This document shows positions 1 through 7,077 of a stretch of DNA of 9,368 nucleotides, piece by piece. Source of the DNA: Methanomassiliicoccales archaeon UBA280 (GTDB lineage: Archaea > Thermoplasmatota > Thermoplasmata > SG8-5). A program made the translations under genes and the position numbers. The notes beneath the pieces were generated by a model that saw only the letters and a list, made by a program, of their open reading frames with translations, had not been told where the DNA came from and searched no databases. Position 1 is the first letter of the stretch. Every line of letters begins with the position of its first letter. The stretch lies in the NCBI GenBank assembly GCA_002499085.1, contig DAKD01000007.1, positions 1-9,368 on the forward strand, in the 5' to 3' direction.

Positions 1-1356
1 GTCACCCAGTCCGCGACCTGGAGCTTCACCACGGTTGACATGACGCCACCCGGCCCGGCGACGGGCCTCACGGTCGAGTGGTGGGGCGAGACCTCGCTCA
101 CTCTGATTGACGAGGATTTCTCGGTCAATCCGGGCTGGACGATCACGCATGTATCGGGCACGGCCTGGACATATTCGGCCACCAACCAGAGGATGGAGAA
201 TAGCTACGGGTACCCGAACGAGGGCTATCTGGACAGCCCGGTGGTGGACTGCTCCGGCGGCACCGGGACATTGCTTTCGTTCTGGCATTACTGGCGGGCT
301 GATTATTCCGGCGGGGTCCAGGACGGCCTGGTGCTTGGCAGCACAGACGGCGGCCTGACCTGGCCCTACCTCGTGGACGAGTTCCATCACAACGACCCGG
401 CCACTGAGACAGCGGTGAAAAATTACTCAATAGCCTGGGCGGACGGCCAGAGCCAGGTTCGGATACGGTTCGATGTGTACAACAACGACGATTGGTACTG
501 GCAGATAGACGACGTGCTTCTCACGTCGACCGGGGCCGGAACCACGGTTGACAACCTGCTGAACTGGGCGCTTTCGCCCGACGACGGCGCTGGCGCGAAC
601 GACGTGAGCCATTACAACATCTACCGCTCATCAGCGGCCTCAGGGCCATGGGACGGTAGCACCCATGAATATGTTGTGCCTGCCGGCACAGCAACATTCA
701 CGGATCCCGGTATGGGCGAGCTCGACGGCATCAACTGGTGGTACGTTGTGCGGGCCGAGGACATCTGGGGCAACGAGGAGCTGAACACGAACGCGGTCCC
801 GGAGATCTCCACGGGCCTTACGCCCTACGACATAGACCTCGGCGGCATGACACCGAACAGATGGGTGTTCGTGTCCTTCCCGCATGCAGTGAGCGGCAAT
901 ATCCAGGACATAATGAACGATGCCGCGCTGGGCGACGGTCTTACAACCTGGACCATGGCCAAGTGGTACAACCCGCAAACGCCCGCGGACCCATGGAAGA
1001 CCTACAGGGTCGGCGGAACTTCCAACGATCTGACCACAATCACGAACACGATGGGAGTATGGCTCTGGATAACGGCGAATGGCGGGGACCAGGAGCTGAC
1101 CACGGGAGTCAACGGAGCTTACCCGGCAGCATCGGTCAACATCAACCTGTACATGGGCTGGAACCTTGTCGGATATCCGAGCGCCACTGCGAGGCTGGGC
1201 TCGGCTACACTGCCGGCGCAGGCTGACATGGTCAGCGTCTGGCAGGCAGCAAGCCCGTACATCGCGGACTCAGTTCCGGGCTCGGTCACCATGAGCCCCG
1301 GGCATGCGTACTGGGTGCATGCCACGGCGGACTGCACATGGTCAGTCGCCCCCTGA
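1..1356 (+). CDS. C-terminal part of a secreted multidomain surface protein (Ig-like / jelly-roll / FN3), 5' truncated
   Basis: The frame is open from base 1, so the gene starts upstream; 451 residues are visible, ending at TGA 1354-1356. The first residues (WSFTTVD then PP) look like the last strand of a bacterial Ig-like domain. Visible residues about 36-177 form a MAM/choice-of-anchor-J-like jelly roll: DEDFS start, aromatic FWHYW strand, STDGG turn and WYWQIDDV last strand. Residues about 185-265 are FN3-like (LNW, HYNIYRS, WWYVVRAED). The last 170 residues are a Trp/Gly-rich beta domain with WNLVGYPS and HAYWVHA motifs, which I recall from Thermoplasmata surface proteins but cannot name as a family. 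No C-terminal membrane anchor is seen, so it is probably exported and free or cell-wall associated. It is a structural or adhesive protein; no catalytic residues were recognised. Confidence is high for a real gene and moderate for the domain names. Confidence 0.85.
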   Translation, partial: VTQSATWSFTTVDMTPPGPATGLTVEWWGETSLTLIDEDFSVNPGWTITHVSGTAWTYSATNQRMENSYGYPNEGYLDSPVVDCSGGTGTLLSFWHYWRADYSGGVQDGLVLGSTDGGLTWPYLVDEFHHNDPATETAVKNYSIAWADGQSQVRIRFDVYNNDDWYWQIDDVLLTSTGAGTTVDNLLNWALSPDDGAGANDVSHYNIYRSSAASGPWDGSTHEYVVPAGTATFTDPGMGELDGINWWYVVRAEDIWGNEELNTNAVPEISTGLTPYDIDLGGMTPNRWVFVSFPHAVSGNIQDIMNDAALGDGLTTWTMAKWYNPQTPADPWKTYRVGGTSNDLTTITNTMGVWLWITANGGDQELTTGVNGAYPAASVNINLYMGWNLVGYPSATARLGSATLPAQADMVSVWQAASPYIADSVPGSVTMSPGHAYWVHATADCTWSVAP

Positions 1357-1370
1357 CGGCTGCGAATCAC

Positions 1371-1380
1371 AAATTATATA
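1371..1380 (+). promoter_or_regulatory. TATA-box-like promoter of the coiled-coil/dehydrogenase operon
   Basis: AAATTATATA lies in the short gap after the surface-protein stop. Its centre is about 35 bp before ATG 1411, so transcription would begin near 1400 with a very short leader. GGAG at 1398-1401 and AGGG at 1402-1405 are Shine-Dalgarno-like but might lie partly outside the transcript. Confidence 0.5.
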
Positions 1381-1410
1381 CTGACATTCCCCCATTCGGA
1401 GAGGGATAAC

Positions 1411-2670
1411 ATGACTGCGAAGAAAAGCGAAAGCAAGGAAAGTGCGCAGGTAACCGATACAAAGGTCCTCGAGGCATTCGTCAACGATTATCTCAAAGCC
1501 TACCACAACTCCATCTCGAACCGGAACATGGACCCGCTCCATCTCCCGCAGTTCTACAAAAGCTATCCGCTGTCTTCTGAAGCCTATCTTCTTCCCAACG
1601 GAGCGCTCTGTGCAACATTTAAAAAGGCCAGCAGGTCAAAGATCAATATACTCGAGGGAGCCAACGAAGACATACTCGGCCGACTCAGGTCGCAGGATTT
1701 CGATTTTCTTCAGGTATTTCCCCCGTTCACAAGCTTCACGGCATCCGAGGCTGCAAGGCTTGCGAAGCTCGATGCCGACAGGGATGTGAAGGCCTCGAGA
1801 CGCCTCGAGATGCTTACGGCCGCCGAGGCGCATCTCTCTGAAATGCACGGCGACATCCAGGCGATGGTCGACCTCAATCCGTGGCTTGACCGGCAAACAG
1901 AAGAACAGAAGGCGAAGCTTGACAACGCGAAGAAGCTGATCACAGAACTCTACAGCGAAGTGGACATAAGCCGGGAAGAGAGGTTCTCCGATTACATGCG
2001 CCAGGTCTCTGAGGTGATTGCGATGGAGAGCGGCGAAATCGAGAATCTGGCCGGGGAGATGGAGATGGAGCTCAAGGGGGCTATGGAGGAGGTGGGCGAG
2101 CGCCTGCAAACCCTGGAAGACCAGATTAAGGCCAATCAAAAGGATTCCGAGGAACTGTTCACGATAATGAAGGATATAAACCAGAAAATCAGGGGCATCG
2201 AGAAATCTGCATCGTCGGGCATTGACGCGGAACAACTCGAGGATGCCTCCAGGCTTATTAAGGAAAATGCCAAGAGGCTTGCGTCCCTACAGAAACAGTT
2301 CGACGACGTCAAGAAAGATGTGGCCATATCCCAGGAGATCAAGGAAACTGTATTCAGGGACAGCAAGCGCACCTACAACCTCAATGAGCGCATCACTGAG
2401 CTTGAGAGGACATTCGCGAACATGGGCAAGGATGCTGGCAAATCATCCAAATCCGAACTCAGGGCGATGGAGGGAAAGCTGAACGTGCTCGAGAACGGGC
2501 TGAAGGAGTACGTGCGAAAGTATGTTCAGGCCGAGATCGAGAACTCGCGCCCGACCCAGACTGTAACGGTGGAGCGGGTTGACCCTGCTCTCGCAGGCGG
2601 TTCGATACCGCCCGGTGCCACAGTCAAGAAGACCACAAGGACCACGACGAAAAAGAAGAGGGTGCAGTAG
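1411..2670 (+). CDS. Unrecognised long coiled-coil protein with an N-terminal globular domain and basic tail
   Basis: 419 residues, not assigned to any family I know. Residues 1-15 are polar and charged. About 16-110 look globular, with conserved-looking aromatic and proline stretches (LHLPQFY, VFPPFTSFT). About 115-378 are almost entirely charged and helical with heptad-like Leu/Ile spacing, for example LITELYSEVDI, ERLQTLEDQI and ITELERTFANM. This predicts a long coiled coil in several segments broken near 155-160 (NPW) and 266-272 (SASSG). After a proline-containing linker the tail 405-419 is Lys/Thr/Arg rich (KKTTRTTTKKKR), which could bind nucleic acid or acidic membrane. There is no signal peptide or membrane segment and only one cysteine (C67), so it is cytoplasmic. 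The stop is 7 nt before the dehydrogenase ATG, suggesting co-transcription. A role as scaffold, SMC-like accessory or cytoskeletal linker would be speculation. Confidence 0.85.
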   Translation: MTAKKSESKESAQVTDTKVLEAFVNDYLKAYHNSISNRNMDPLHLPQFYKSYPLSSEAYLLPNGALCATFKKASRSKINILEGANEDILGRLRSQDFDFLQVFPPFTSFTASEAARLAKLDADRDVKASRRLEMLTAAEAHLSEMHGDIQAMVDLNPWLDRQTEEQKAKLDNAKKLITELYSEVDISREERFSDYMRQVSEVIAMESGEIENLAGEMEMELKGAMEEVGERLQTLEDQIKANQKDSEELFTIMKDINQKIRGIEKSASSGIDAEQLEDASRLIKENAKRLASLQKQFDDVKKDVAISQEIKETVFRDSKRTYNLNERITELERTFANMGKDAGKSSKSELRAMEGKLNVLENGLKEYVRKYVQAEIENSRPTQTVTVERVDPALAGGSIPPGATVKKTTRTTTKKKRVQ

Positions 2671-2677
2671 GATTCCC

Positions 2678-3700
2678 ATGAAGAGGGTGTGCGTTCTTCC
2701 GGGGGACGGGATAGGTCCGGAGGTTGTGTCCGCAGCCCTGGATGTGATGGGCAGCATGGACATTCCCCTCAGTTTCGAGGAAGCTGTTGTCGGCATGCAG
2801 TCCTTTGAAAGCAACGGGGTTTACATCACAAAGGAAATCCTGACGATGGCCTCGGAATCCGATGCTATTCTCTTCGGAGCCCTGACAACGCCGAAGCGCC
2901 GGGACTATGTCTCGCCGCTTCTGCTGCTGCGCTGGAACCTGGAGCTGTACGCGAGCGTGAGGCCAGCCAAATGCCTGAATCCCTCCTTCTGCCTGGTTCC
3001 CCTTGACATTGTCATTGTCCGCGAGAACACAGAGGGCCTCTACGGGGCTCTTGAAAGGGAAACGGAGAACAACACGGTAATCACCGAAAGGACGATATCG
3101 GAGTCGGCATGCAAGCGCATCATAGATTTCGCCTTTGATTACGCCTCCAAGAACAACAGGCGCAAGGTGACATGCGTGCACAAGGCCAATGTTCTCAGGA
3201 CTTCCGACGAGATGTTCAAGAAACTGTTCTTCGGCACGGCAGTGAACTATGCATTCTACAACAAGATACGCAGCGATGACGTGCTCGTGGATGCCGCGGC
3301 CATGTACATGTGCACGGAACCGGAGCGGTTCGATGTGATTGTCACGCTCAATCTCTACGGCGACATACTCTCGGACGAGGCCGGGGGCCTTATCGGCGGC
3401 CTGGGTTTCTGCCCTTCCGCGAACATAGGCGCGAAGAACGCGCTGTTTGAGCCTGTTCACGGTTCTGCTCCAGACATCGCAGGGAAGGACCAGGCAAACC
3501 CGGCAGGATGCATACTTTCGGCCGCTATGATGCTTGACCATCTGGGTATGCCGGACAAAGCAGGCATCATTCGGGATTCTGTGCAGGAATGTTTTTCTGA
3601 CAGGGGGAATTGGACAAAGGATGTCGGCGGGCCGTGCGGGACAGCCGAATTCACTGAACGGCTGAAGACCATTATCGCCGAAAAATATGCCAGCCAATGA
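2678..3700 (+). CDS. NAD-dependent beta-decarboxylating dehydrogenase, isopropylmalate/homoisocitrate/isocitrate family
   Basis: 340 residues, the usual length. I chose ATG 2678 because the family begins with (K)xxxLPGDGIGPEV, and AGGA (2669-2672) sits 5 nt before it; the longer open frame from 2579 only overlaps the upstream gene. The enzyme oxidises and decarboxylates a 2-hydroxy-3-carboxy acid. Visible are GDGIGPEV (9-16), substrate arginines R85, R95 and R115, VRENTEGLY (114-122), catalytic K169 in HKANV, and metal aspartates D205, D229 and D233 (GDILSDEAGG). The nucleotide loop EPVHGSAPDIAGK (258-270) has D266, the residue that marks NAD rather than NADP use. The VRENTEGLY form is shared by archaeal LeuB, AksF-like, homoisocitrate and NAD-isocitrate enzymes. 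S79 and L81 before R85 give mixed signals, so the substrate is unresolved. No leuC/leuD or aks genes are nearby. Cytoplasmic. Confidence 0.93.
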   Translation: MKRVCVLPGDGIGPEVVSAALDVMGSMDIPLSFEEAVVGMQSFESNGVYITKEILTMASESDAILFGALTTPKRRDYVSPLLLLRWNLELYASVRPAKCLNPSFCLVPLDIVIVRENTEGLYGALERETENNTVITERTISESACKRIIDFAFDYASKNNRRKVTCVHKANVLRTSDEMFKKLFFGTAVNYAFYNKIRSDDVLVDAAAMYMCTEPERFDVIVTLNLYGDILSDEAGGLIGGLGFCPSANIGAKNALFEPVHGSAPDIAGKDQANPAGCILSAAMMLDHLGMPDKAGIIRDSVQECFSDRGNWTKDVGGPCGTAEFTERLKTIIAEKYASQ

Positions 3701-4237
3701 TCAGATCCTCAGGGCTTTGATTACTCTTTCCACATCGACCTTGGTGTTGATGCAGCCGGTCTTGCTCAGGGGAACTGCCCTTGTGGGAATTCTCGCAATT
3801 GCCAGCTTTGTTATTGCCTCCTCCAGCTCGAAGTAGCAGGCTATACCGAAGCATGCCTTCGGCCTGAATTTCTCGGCGATCTTGAAAACCATGCTTCCCC
3901 CCGGGACGATGAAAATCATGTAGCCCAGCTTTTCAGCCTCCCCCACAATCCTGTCTATGTCGCAGCCACCGCACCTTTTGCAGACATAGCCGTTTTCGGT
4001 CATCTCTGCCTTGCAGACATCAAGATTGCGCAGGCAATGGGAGATGAACAGCGCCCTCTGGTTGGTAGGTACGGCTGCGAAGGCCCTCTGATTGAGGTGG
4101 TTCTTGAGGGAAATGTAAATCTCGTCAATGTAATCGGTTTCGGCGCCCAACGCTTCCAGGGTGCTCTTCACTGCATCCTTAGTGCCGAGGTCTATGCCAA
4201 GTTCTATGAGCCTCTTGACCGAGGAATCTATGGTCAT
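3701..4237 (-). CDS. DUF116 family cysteine-rich protein, putative metal/Fe-S binding
   Basis: 178 residues from ATG 4237. The frame also opens at TTG 4255, but a TATA-like element at 4261-4270 has its centre about 28 bp before 4237, which fits a leaderless mRNA starting at that ATG and leaves the TTG untranscribed. The sequence matches the archaeal/bacterial DUF116 family in its CLRNLDVC, VCKRCGGCDID, VPGGSMV and CFGIACYFEL blocks. Eight cysteines are seen: C68, C75, C86, C89, C92 (CxxCxxC), C129, C134 and C162. This pattern suggests a bound Fe-S cluster or zinc; the biochemical function is unknown. There is no signal peptide or clear membrane span. It lies 50 nt downstream of the geranylgeranyl reductase on the same strand, so read-through from that operon is possible. 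Its stop directly abuts that of the convergent dehydrogenase. Confidence 0.88.
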   Translation of the reverse strand: MTIDSSVKRLIELGIDLGTKDAVKSTLEALGAETDYIDEIYISLKNHLNQRAFAAVPTNQRALFISHCLRNLDVCKAEMTENGYVCKRCGGCDIDRIVGEAEKLGYMIFIVPGGSMVFKIAEKFRPKACFGIACYFELEEAITKLAIARIPTRAVPLSKTGCINTKVDVERVIKALRI

Positions 4238-4260
4238 CAGTGTTGAATAGGGCAAGGGGG

Positions 4261-4270
4261 TATTTATTAC
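4261..4270 (-). promoter_or_regulatory. TATA-like element for the DUF116 gene (leaderless start)
   Basis: On the minus strand this reads GTAATAAATA, in the 50-nt gap after the reductase stop. Its centre is about 28 bp before ATG 4237, the spacing expected for archaeal transcription starting at or beside the start codon. No Shine-Dalgarno sequence precedes that ATG, which agrees with a leaderless transcript. Confidence 0.5.
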
Positions 4271-4287
4271 TTTTACCTTTCAACTGG

Positions 4288-5475
4288 CTACATCTCAAGG
4301 ATACCGTGCTTAAGGAACTTGCCCGCGTATTTCAGGAGACCGGGCTCCTTCCTGAGAAGCGTCCACGCCAGCTTGGAGGGGTAGTCAATGTCCCCGATGC
4401 GATTTATGATTTCCGTGATATCCGGATTTGCCAGCATGCCGAAGATATCCTCGAGCTGGCGGTCGTCGAGGCTGGAGAACACCCTGTACATGATCAATGC
4501 TTTCCCCAGCTCATCCCCTATTTCGGAAGTCCAGCCGGTGTGATATCCGGCCAGCGCCTTTGCGGAGAAATCATCGCTCTCAAGGGCGGAAACCGCAGTT
4601 TCCGCGCAGTATTTGGCACAGACAAGCCCCGGATAAATCCCGCCTCCGCTTGTCGCCTTGACCTGGCAGGCAGCATCCCCAACTACCATGCCTCCATCCC
4701 CGTAGGTCCTGGCCAGCATGCCGAAGGGTATCATGCCTGCATGGTATGACTCAACTTTCGCGCCCCGGAGGATTTCTGCTGTCGGGCTCTTTTTGAACAG
4801 CGCCGCGAGGTGTTCAGAGGGGGTTCTCCCGCTCCCCCTGACGCAAAGGCCGACCCTTGTCGTCTCGCCTGCGGGTATGATCCACGCGAAGAAATTCGGG
4901 GCAAGCTCTCTCCCGAAGAACACCATTGCCCTGTCCTGTTCGATATCCAGTCCTCTCAGTTCGGCACCGATGCCGTGCATCATGAAAGTCGGCTCATCCA
5001 GGCCAAGCGCCCTCCTTATGCAGGATTTCGGCCCGTCCGCGCCGATGACAAGCCTTGCCTTCACATCCGCGCTTCCGAGAACCGTGCTGAAGCCCGGCCC
5101 CGGTTGAATGCCTTTCACCCTGGTTCCGGCGAAGATTTCCGCACCGGAATCCGATGCCCTGTTGAGCATGCTTCTGTCGAACGCCGCCCTGTCGATGACG
5201 ACAGCCTGGGCCTCTTTTCCCATTATGTCCAGCGGGTTTCCCGCCGGAGAATATATCCTTGCCCCGCGCAGGCGATTTATGACAGTATGTCCTGCTTCGC
5301 TCGCTATACTGAGACATCTTGGAGATATGAGGCCTGCACATTGGACAGGTTCGCCGGGATTGCTGTGCTCCTCCATTACGGCAACGCTGAATCCTGCCTT
5401 TGCAATAAGGCCAGCCGCTGAGCAGCCTGCCGGGCCGGCGCCCACAACTGCCGCGTCAAAAATCCTCTGGGCCAT
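4288..5475 (-). CDS. Geranylgeranyl reductase family FAD flavoprotein (archaeal lipid saturation)
   Basis: 395 residues, typical for the family, which saturates the double bonds of geranylgeranyl chains in archaeal membrane ether lipids (digeranylgeranylglycerophospholipid reductase) or related prenyl compounds. Seen are the N-terminal FAD dinucleotide motif GAGPAG (12-17); an acidic residue after the second strand (MEE, 34-36); the PVQC segment with C46 where the family has its conserved PxxC; GADG (145-148); FAWIIP (196-201), corresponding to the (Y/F)xWxFP substrate-cavity motif with I for F; and the second FAD motif GDAACQ with TSGGGI (266-280). The helical C-terminus (310-395) fits the family's lid region. 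There is no signal sequence; it is a peripheral membrane enzyme by family. ATG 5475 is preceded by GGAGTGA, which overlaps the stop of the phosphoesterase gene 4 nt upstream, so translation is probably coupled. The exact lipid substrate is inferred. Confidence 0.93.
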   Translation of the reverse strand: MAQRIFDAAVVGAGPAGCSAAGLIAKAGFSVAVMEEHSNPGEPVQCAGLISPRCLSIASEAGHTVINRLRGARIYSPAGNPLDIMGKEAQAVVIDRAAFDRSMLNRASDSGAEIFAGTRVKGIQPGPGFSTVLGSADVKARLVIGADGPKSCIRRALGLDEPTFMMHGIGAELRGLDIEQDRAMVFFGRELAPNFFAWIIPAGETTRVGLCVRGSGRTPSEHLAALFKKSPTAEILRGAKVESYHAGMIPFGMLARTYGDGGMVVGDAACQVKATSGGGIYPGLVCAKYCAETAVSALESDDFSAKALAGYHTGWTSEIGDELGKALIMYRVFSSLDDRQLEDIFGMLANPDITEIINRIGDIDYPSKLAWTLLRKEPGLLKYAGKFLKHGILEM

Positions 5476-5479
5476 CTAC

Positions 5480-6262
5480 TCACTCCAGACGCTTGCCAGT
5501 ATATCTATCTTTCATTTCAGAATCGGATATTTCCTGGCGCATTTTCCTCAGTTCTCCGACAGTGCCGAAATCCAGGAGCTCACTGTGAATCCCGTAAACC
5601 CTGGCTCCGGAGAGGTCCAGCTTTCTCAGTGACGGATTCATGAATTCCGACTCGGGAGAAATCACATCCGTTCCCGAAGCCAGGGGGCTGAATGCCGGCA
5701 TGACCATCAATCCATTGGTCTCGTCGTAAAGGAAGCAAGGCAGCTGTACCTTTGCTCCGACCTCGTCCCTGAACCTGATGACGGGATGTTCGTGCCCGAA
5801 TATCATGAACCCGTTCCAAGTTTCTCCAGTCAGGTGCCCATGCCTGAATGTGATTCTTCCCTCGGGGATTGTGTGGGACTCCGCCATCTCCAAGCCTCTC
5901 CCGGCCAGTATGTTCCGGAGATAATTGTCATGGTTGCCGCGCACAACAATCACATCCCTGCCCTCAAGCCGGTCCAGCAATTCCTCCACCTCATCCCATT
6001 CCTGTCCCTTGTTGCGGCTGAACTCGTGCTTCAGGTCCCCGTTTATTATCACGGTCGCGGGGTCGAATCTCTTCAGCAGCCAGTCAATCCTCTCGAAGAT
6101 TTGCTTCATCTGGAAACGGGGCATCGCGACATGCTCGGCCTGCAGAGACGCCTCGTAACCCAAATGCAGGTCTGCAATCGCCAGCGCATCGCCATCCCTG
6201 CAGTAAATAGCGTGAAACGGGCTGAGTTTCAGTCCTATGGGGAGGGATATCTCCTTGGGCAT
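5480..6262 (-). CDS. COG1407 (ICC-like) metallophosphoesterase
   Basis: 260 residues from ATG 6262. The frame extends to ATG 6298, but the TATA box at 6285-6294 lies inside that extension and its centre is about 27 bp from ATG 6262, so a leaderless start there is better supported. Calcineurin-like dinuclear metal motifs are all present: DLH (31-33), GD (75-76), GNHD (109-112), HGH (141-143) and GHEH (156-159). The LHLGYE segment after the first motif and the late PAFSPL segment (189-194) are typical of the COG1407 subgroup. Members hydrolyse phosphoesters or act on nucleic acids; some are found beside Lhr-type DNA-repair helicases, but no helicase is present here. Cytoplasmic. It is first in a unit with the geranylgeranyl reductase (4-nt gap). 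The natural substrate is unknown and a lipid-phosphate role would be guesswork. Confidence 0.9.
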   Translation of the reverse strand: MPKEISLPIGLKLSPFHAIYCRDGDALAIADLHLGYEASLQAEHVAMPRFQMKQIFERIDWLLKRFDPATVIINGDLKHEFSRNKGQEWDEVEELLDRLEGRDVIVVRGNHDNYLRNILAGRGLEMAESHTIPEGRITFRHGHLTGETWNGFMIFGHEHPVIRFRDEVGAKVQLPCFLYDETNGLMVMPAFSPLASGTDVISPESEFMNPSLRKLDLSGARVYGIHSELLDFGTVGELRKMRQEISDSEMKDRYTGKRLE

Positions 6263-6284
6263 CCGCACCCGATTACCGCTGATG

Positions 6285-6294
6285 TTTAAATATT
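6285..6294. promoter_or_regulatory. Shared TATA element of the divergent phosphoesterase and mptE genes
   Basis: TTTAAATATT is nearly palindromic. Read leftward its centre (about 6288.5) is 26.5 bp from ATG 6262. Read rightward it is 21.5 bp from ATG 6310 and 33.5 bp from ATG 6322. No other TATA-like sequence lies between the two genes, so one site seems to serve both directions. The minus-strand leaderless fit is the stronger of the two. Confidence 0.55.
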
Positions 6295-6309
6295 GCATGC
6301 CGGTTCAGG

Positions 6310-6984
6310 ATGGGTTGCGAAATGGAATGGAATGACTGGAAGCATTGGTACGACCAGATTGTCGCCAACATGGGCCTTGACCCGTCAAAGGATATGGAGT
6401 CGGCAATTCTCCTCAGGTCACTGGAAGCGCACCGCGTTGGGAACATTAACGACCTTGACAGGCTTATCCGGGGCAGGGAAGCGATAGTGCTCGGGCCGGC
6501 CCCGTTTTCGGACACGGAATTCGGCGAAGCTGTGGTCATCTCCGCGGGAACGACCACGGACCGGCTCGCGGAGATGGACATATGGCCGGACATAATAGTC
6601 ACCGACCTGGACGGGAATGTGCCTGCGCAGGTTGAGGCGAACAGCAAGGGCGCCATCGCAGTCATCCATGCGCACGGTGACAACATGGACGCCATCCGGG
6701 AATGGGTGCCAAGGTTCAGCCCGCCCATAATAGGCACGACGCAGAACGAGCCCATCGAGGACGTGTACAACTTCGGCGGGTTCACTGACGGCGACAGGTC
6801 CGTGTTCATGGCCGCCCATTTCGGGGCAACCAGGATTATTCTCAGGGGTTTCGACTTCGACAACCCGACCGGGAAGCCCATATTGAACATGGCGCTCAAG
6901 AAGAAGAAACTGGCATATGCCAAACAGCTGATCGAATATTTGGCAAAATCCAGCGGAATAGAGATAATTCAGTCGACAGAATGA
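6310..6984 (+). CDS. mptE: 6-hydroxymethyl-7,8-dihydropterin pyrophosphokinase, MptE type (COG1634)
   Basis: 224 residues. MptE transfers pyrophosphate from ATP to 6-hydroxymethyl-7,8-dihydropterin in the archaeal route to methanopterin or folate-type C1 carriers. It is unrelated in fold to bacterial FolK. Family landmarks are visible: the N-terminal W/Y-rich segment (WNDWKHWYDQI, 7-17), GPAPF (62-66), SAGTTTDRL (78-85), VTDLDG (97-102) with its acidic metal-binding pair, HAHGDN (120-125), GGFTDGDR (156-163) and a terminal lysine-rich KKKKLAYAK segment (197-205). Two ATGs are possible, 6310 and 6322; the second gives MEWNDW, a natural-looking family start, while the first sits closer to the expected transcription start. 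Cytoplasmic. No other pterin genes are nearby. A MITE-like element begins 20 nt after its stop. Confidence 0.92.
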   Translation: MGCEMEWNDWKHWYDQIVANMGLDPSKDMESAILLRSLEAHRVGNINDLDRLIRGREAIVLGPAPFSDTEFGEAVVISAGTTTDRLAEMDIWPDIIVTDLDGNVPAQVEANSKGAIAVIHAHGDNMDAIREWVPRFSPPIIGTTQNEPIEDVYNFGGFTDGDRSVFMAAHFGATRIILRGFDFDNPTGKPILNMALKKKKLAYAKQLIEYLAKSSGIEIIQSTE

Positions 6985-6996
6985 ACTTAGGCTTCT

Positions 6997-7004
6997 ATAT
7001 GTTC
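6997..7004. repeat. Left copy of the 8-bp target-site duplication
   Basis: ATATGTTC immediately precedes the element at 7005 and is repeated exactly at 7314-7321 right after its last base. Removing the element and one copy would give a continuous site reading CTATATGTTCAAAATCC. Confidence 0.75.
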
Positions 7005-7032
7005 GAGTCTGTCAACTTCTTATTGATTGCTT

Positions 7033-7077
7033 GGGGCTAGGGTCCAGGGTCTAGGGTCTAGGGTCATAGGGTCTAGG
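7033..7077 (+). repeat. CTAGGGT heptamer array with G-quadruplex potential
   Basis: About six imperfect copies of CTAGGGT (variants CCAGGGT and CATAGGGT). The plus strand has six runs of three or four G separated by 3-5 nt, which satisfies the usual G-quadruplex motif. The stretch 7046-7063 is an exact inverted match to 7222-7239, so it could instead pair with that C-rich arm. Confidence 0.85.

Noticed and set aside
2579..2677. Longer start for the dehydrogenase
   Set aside because: It would add 33 residues overlapping the coiled-coil gene, ahead of the family's canonical N-terminus.
2624..3697. 357-residue minus-strand open frame opposite the dehydrogenase
   Set aside because: It is antisense to a clearly conserved enzyme, has a composition typical of codon-bias shadows and shows no recognisable motifs.
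4238..4255. TTG start for the DUF116 gene at 4255
   Set aside because: It lies only about 10 bp from the TATA-like element, too close to be transcribed from that promoter, and has no ribosome site.
7033..7077. Telomere-like repeat marking a chromosome end
   Set aside because: CTAGGGT units resemble telomeric TTAGGG only superficially. They lie inside a short element bounded by target duplications, with ordinary genes on both sides.
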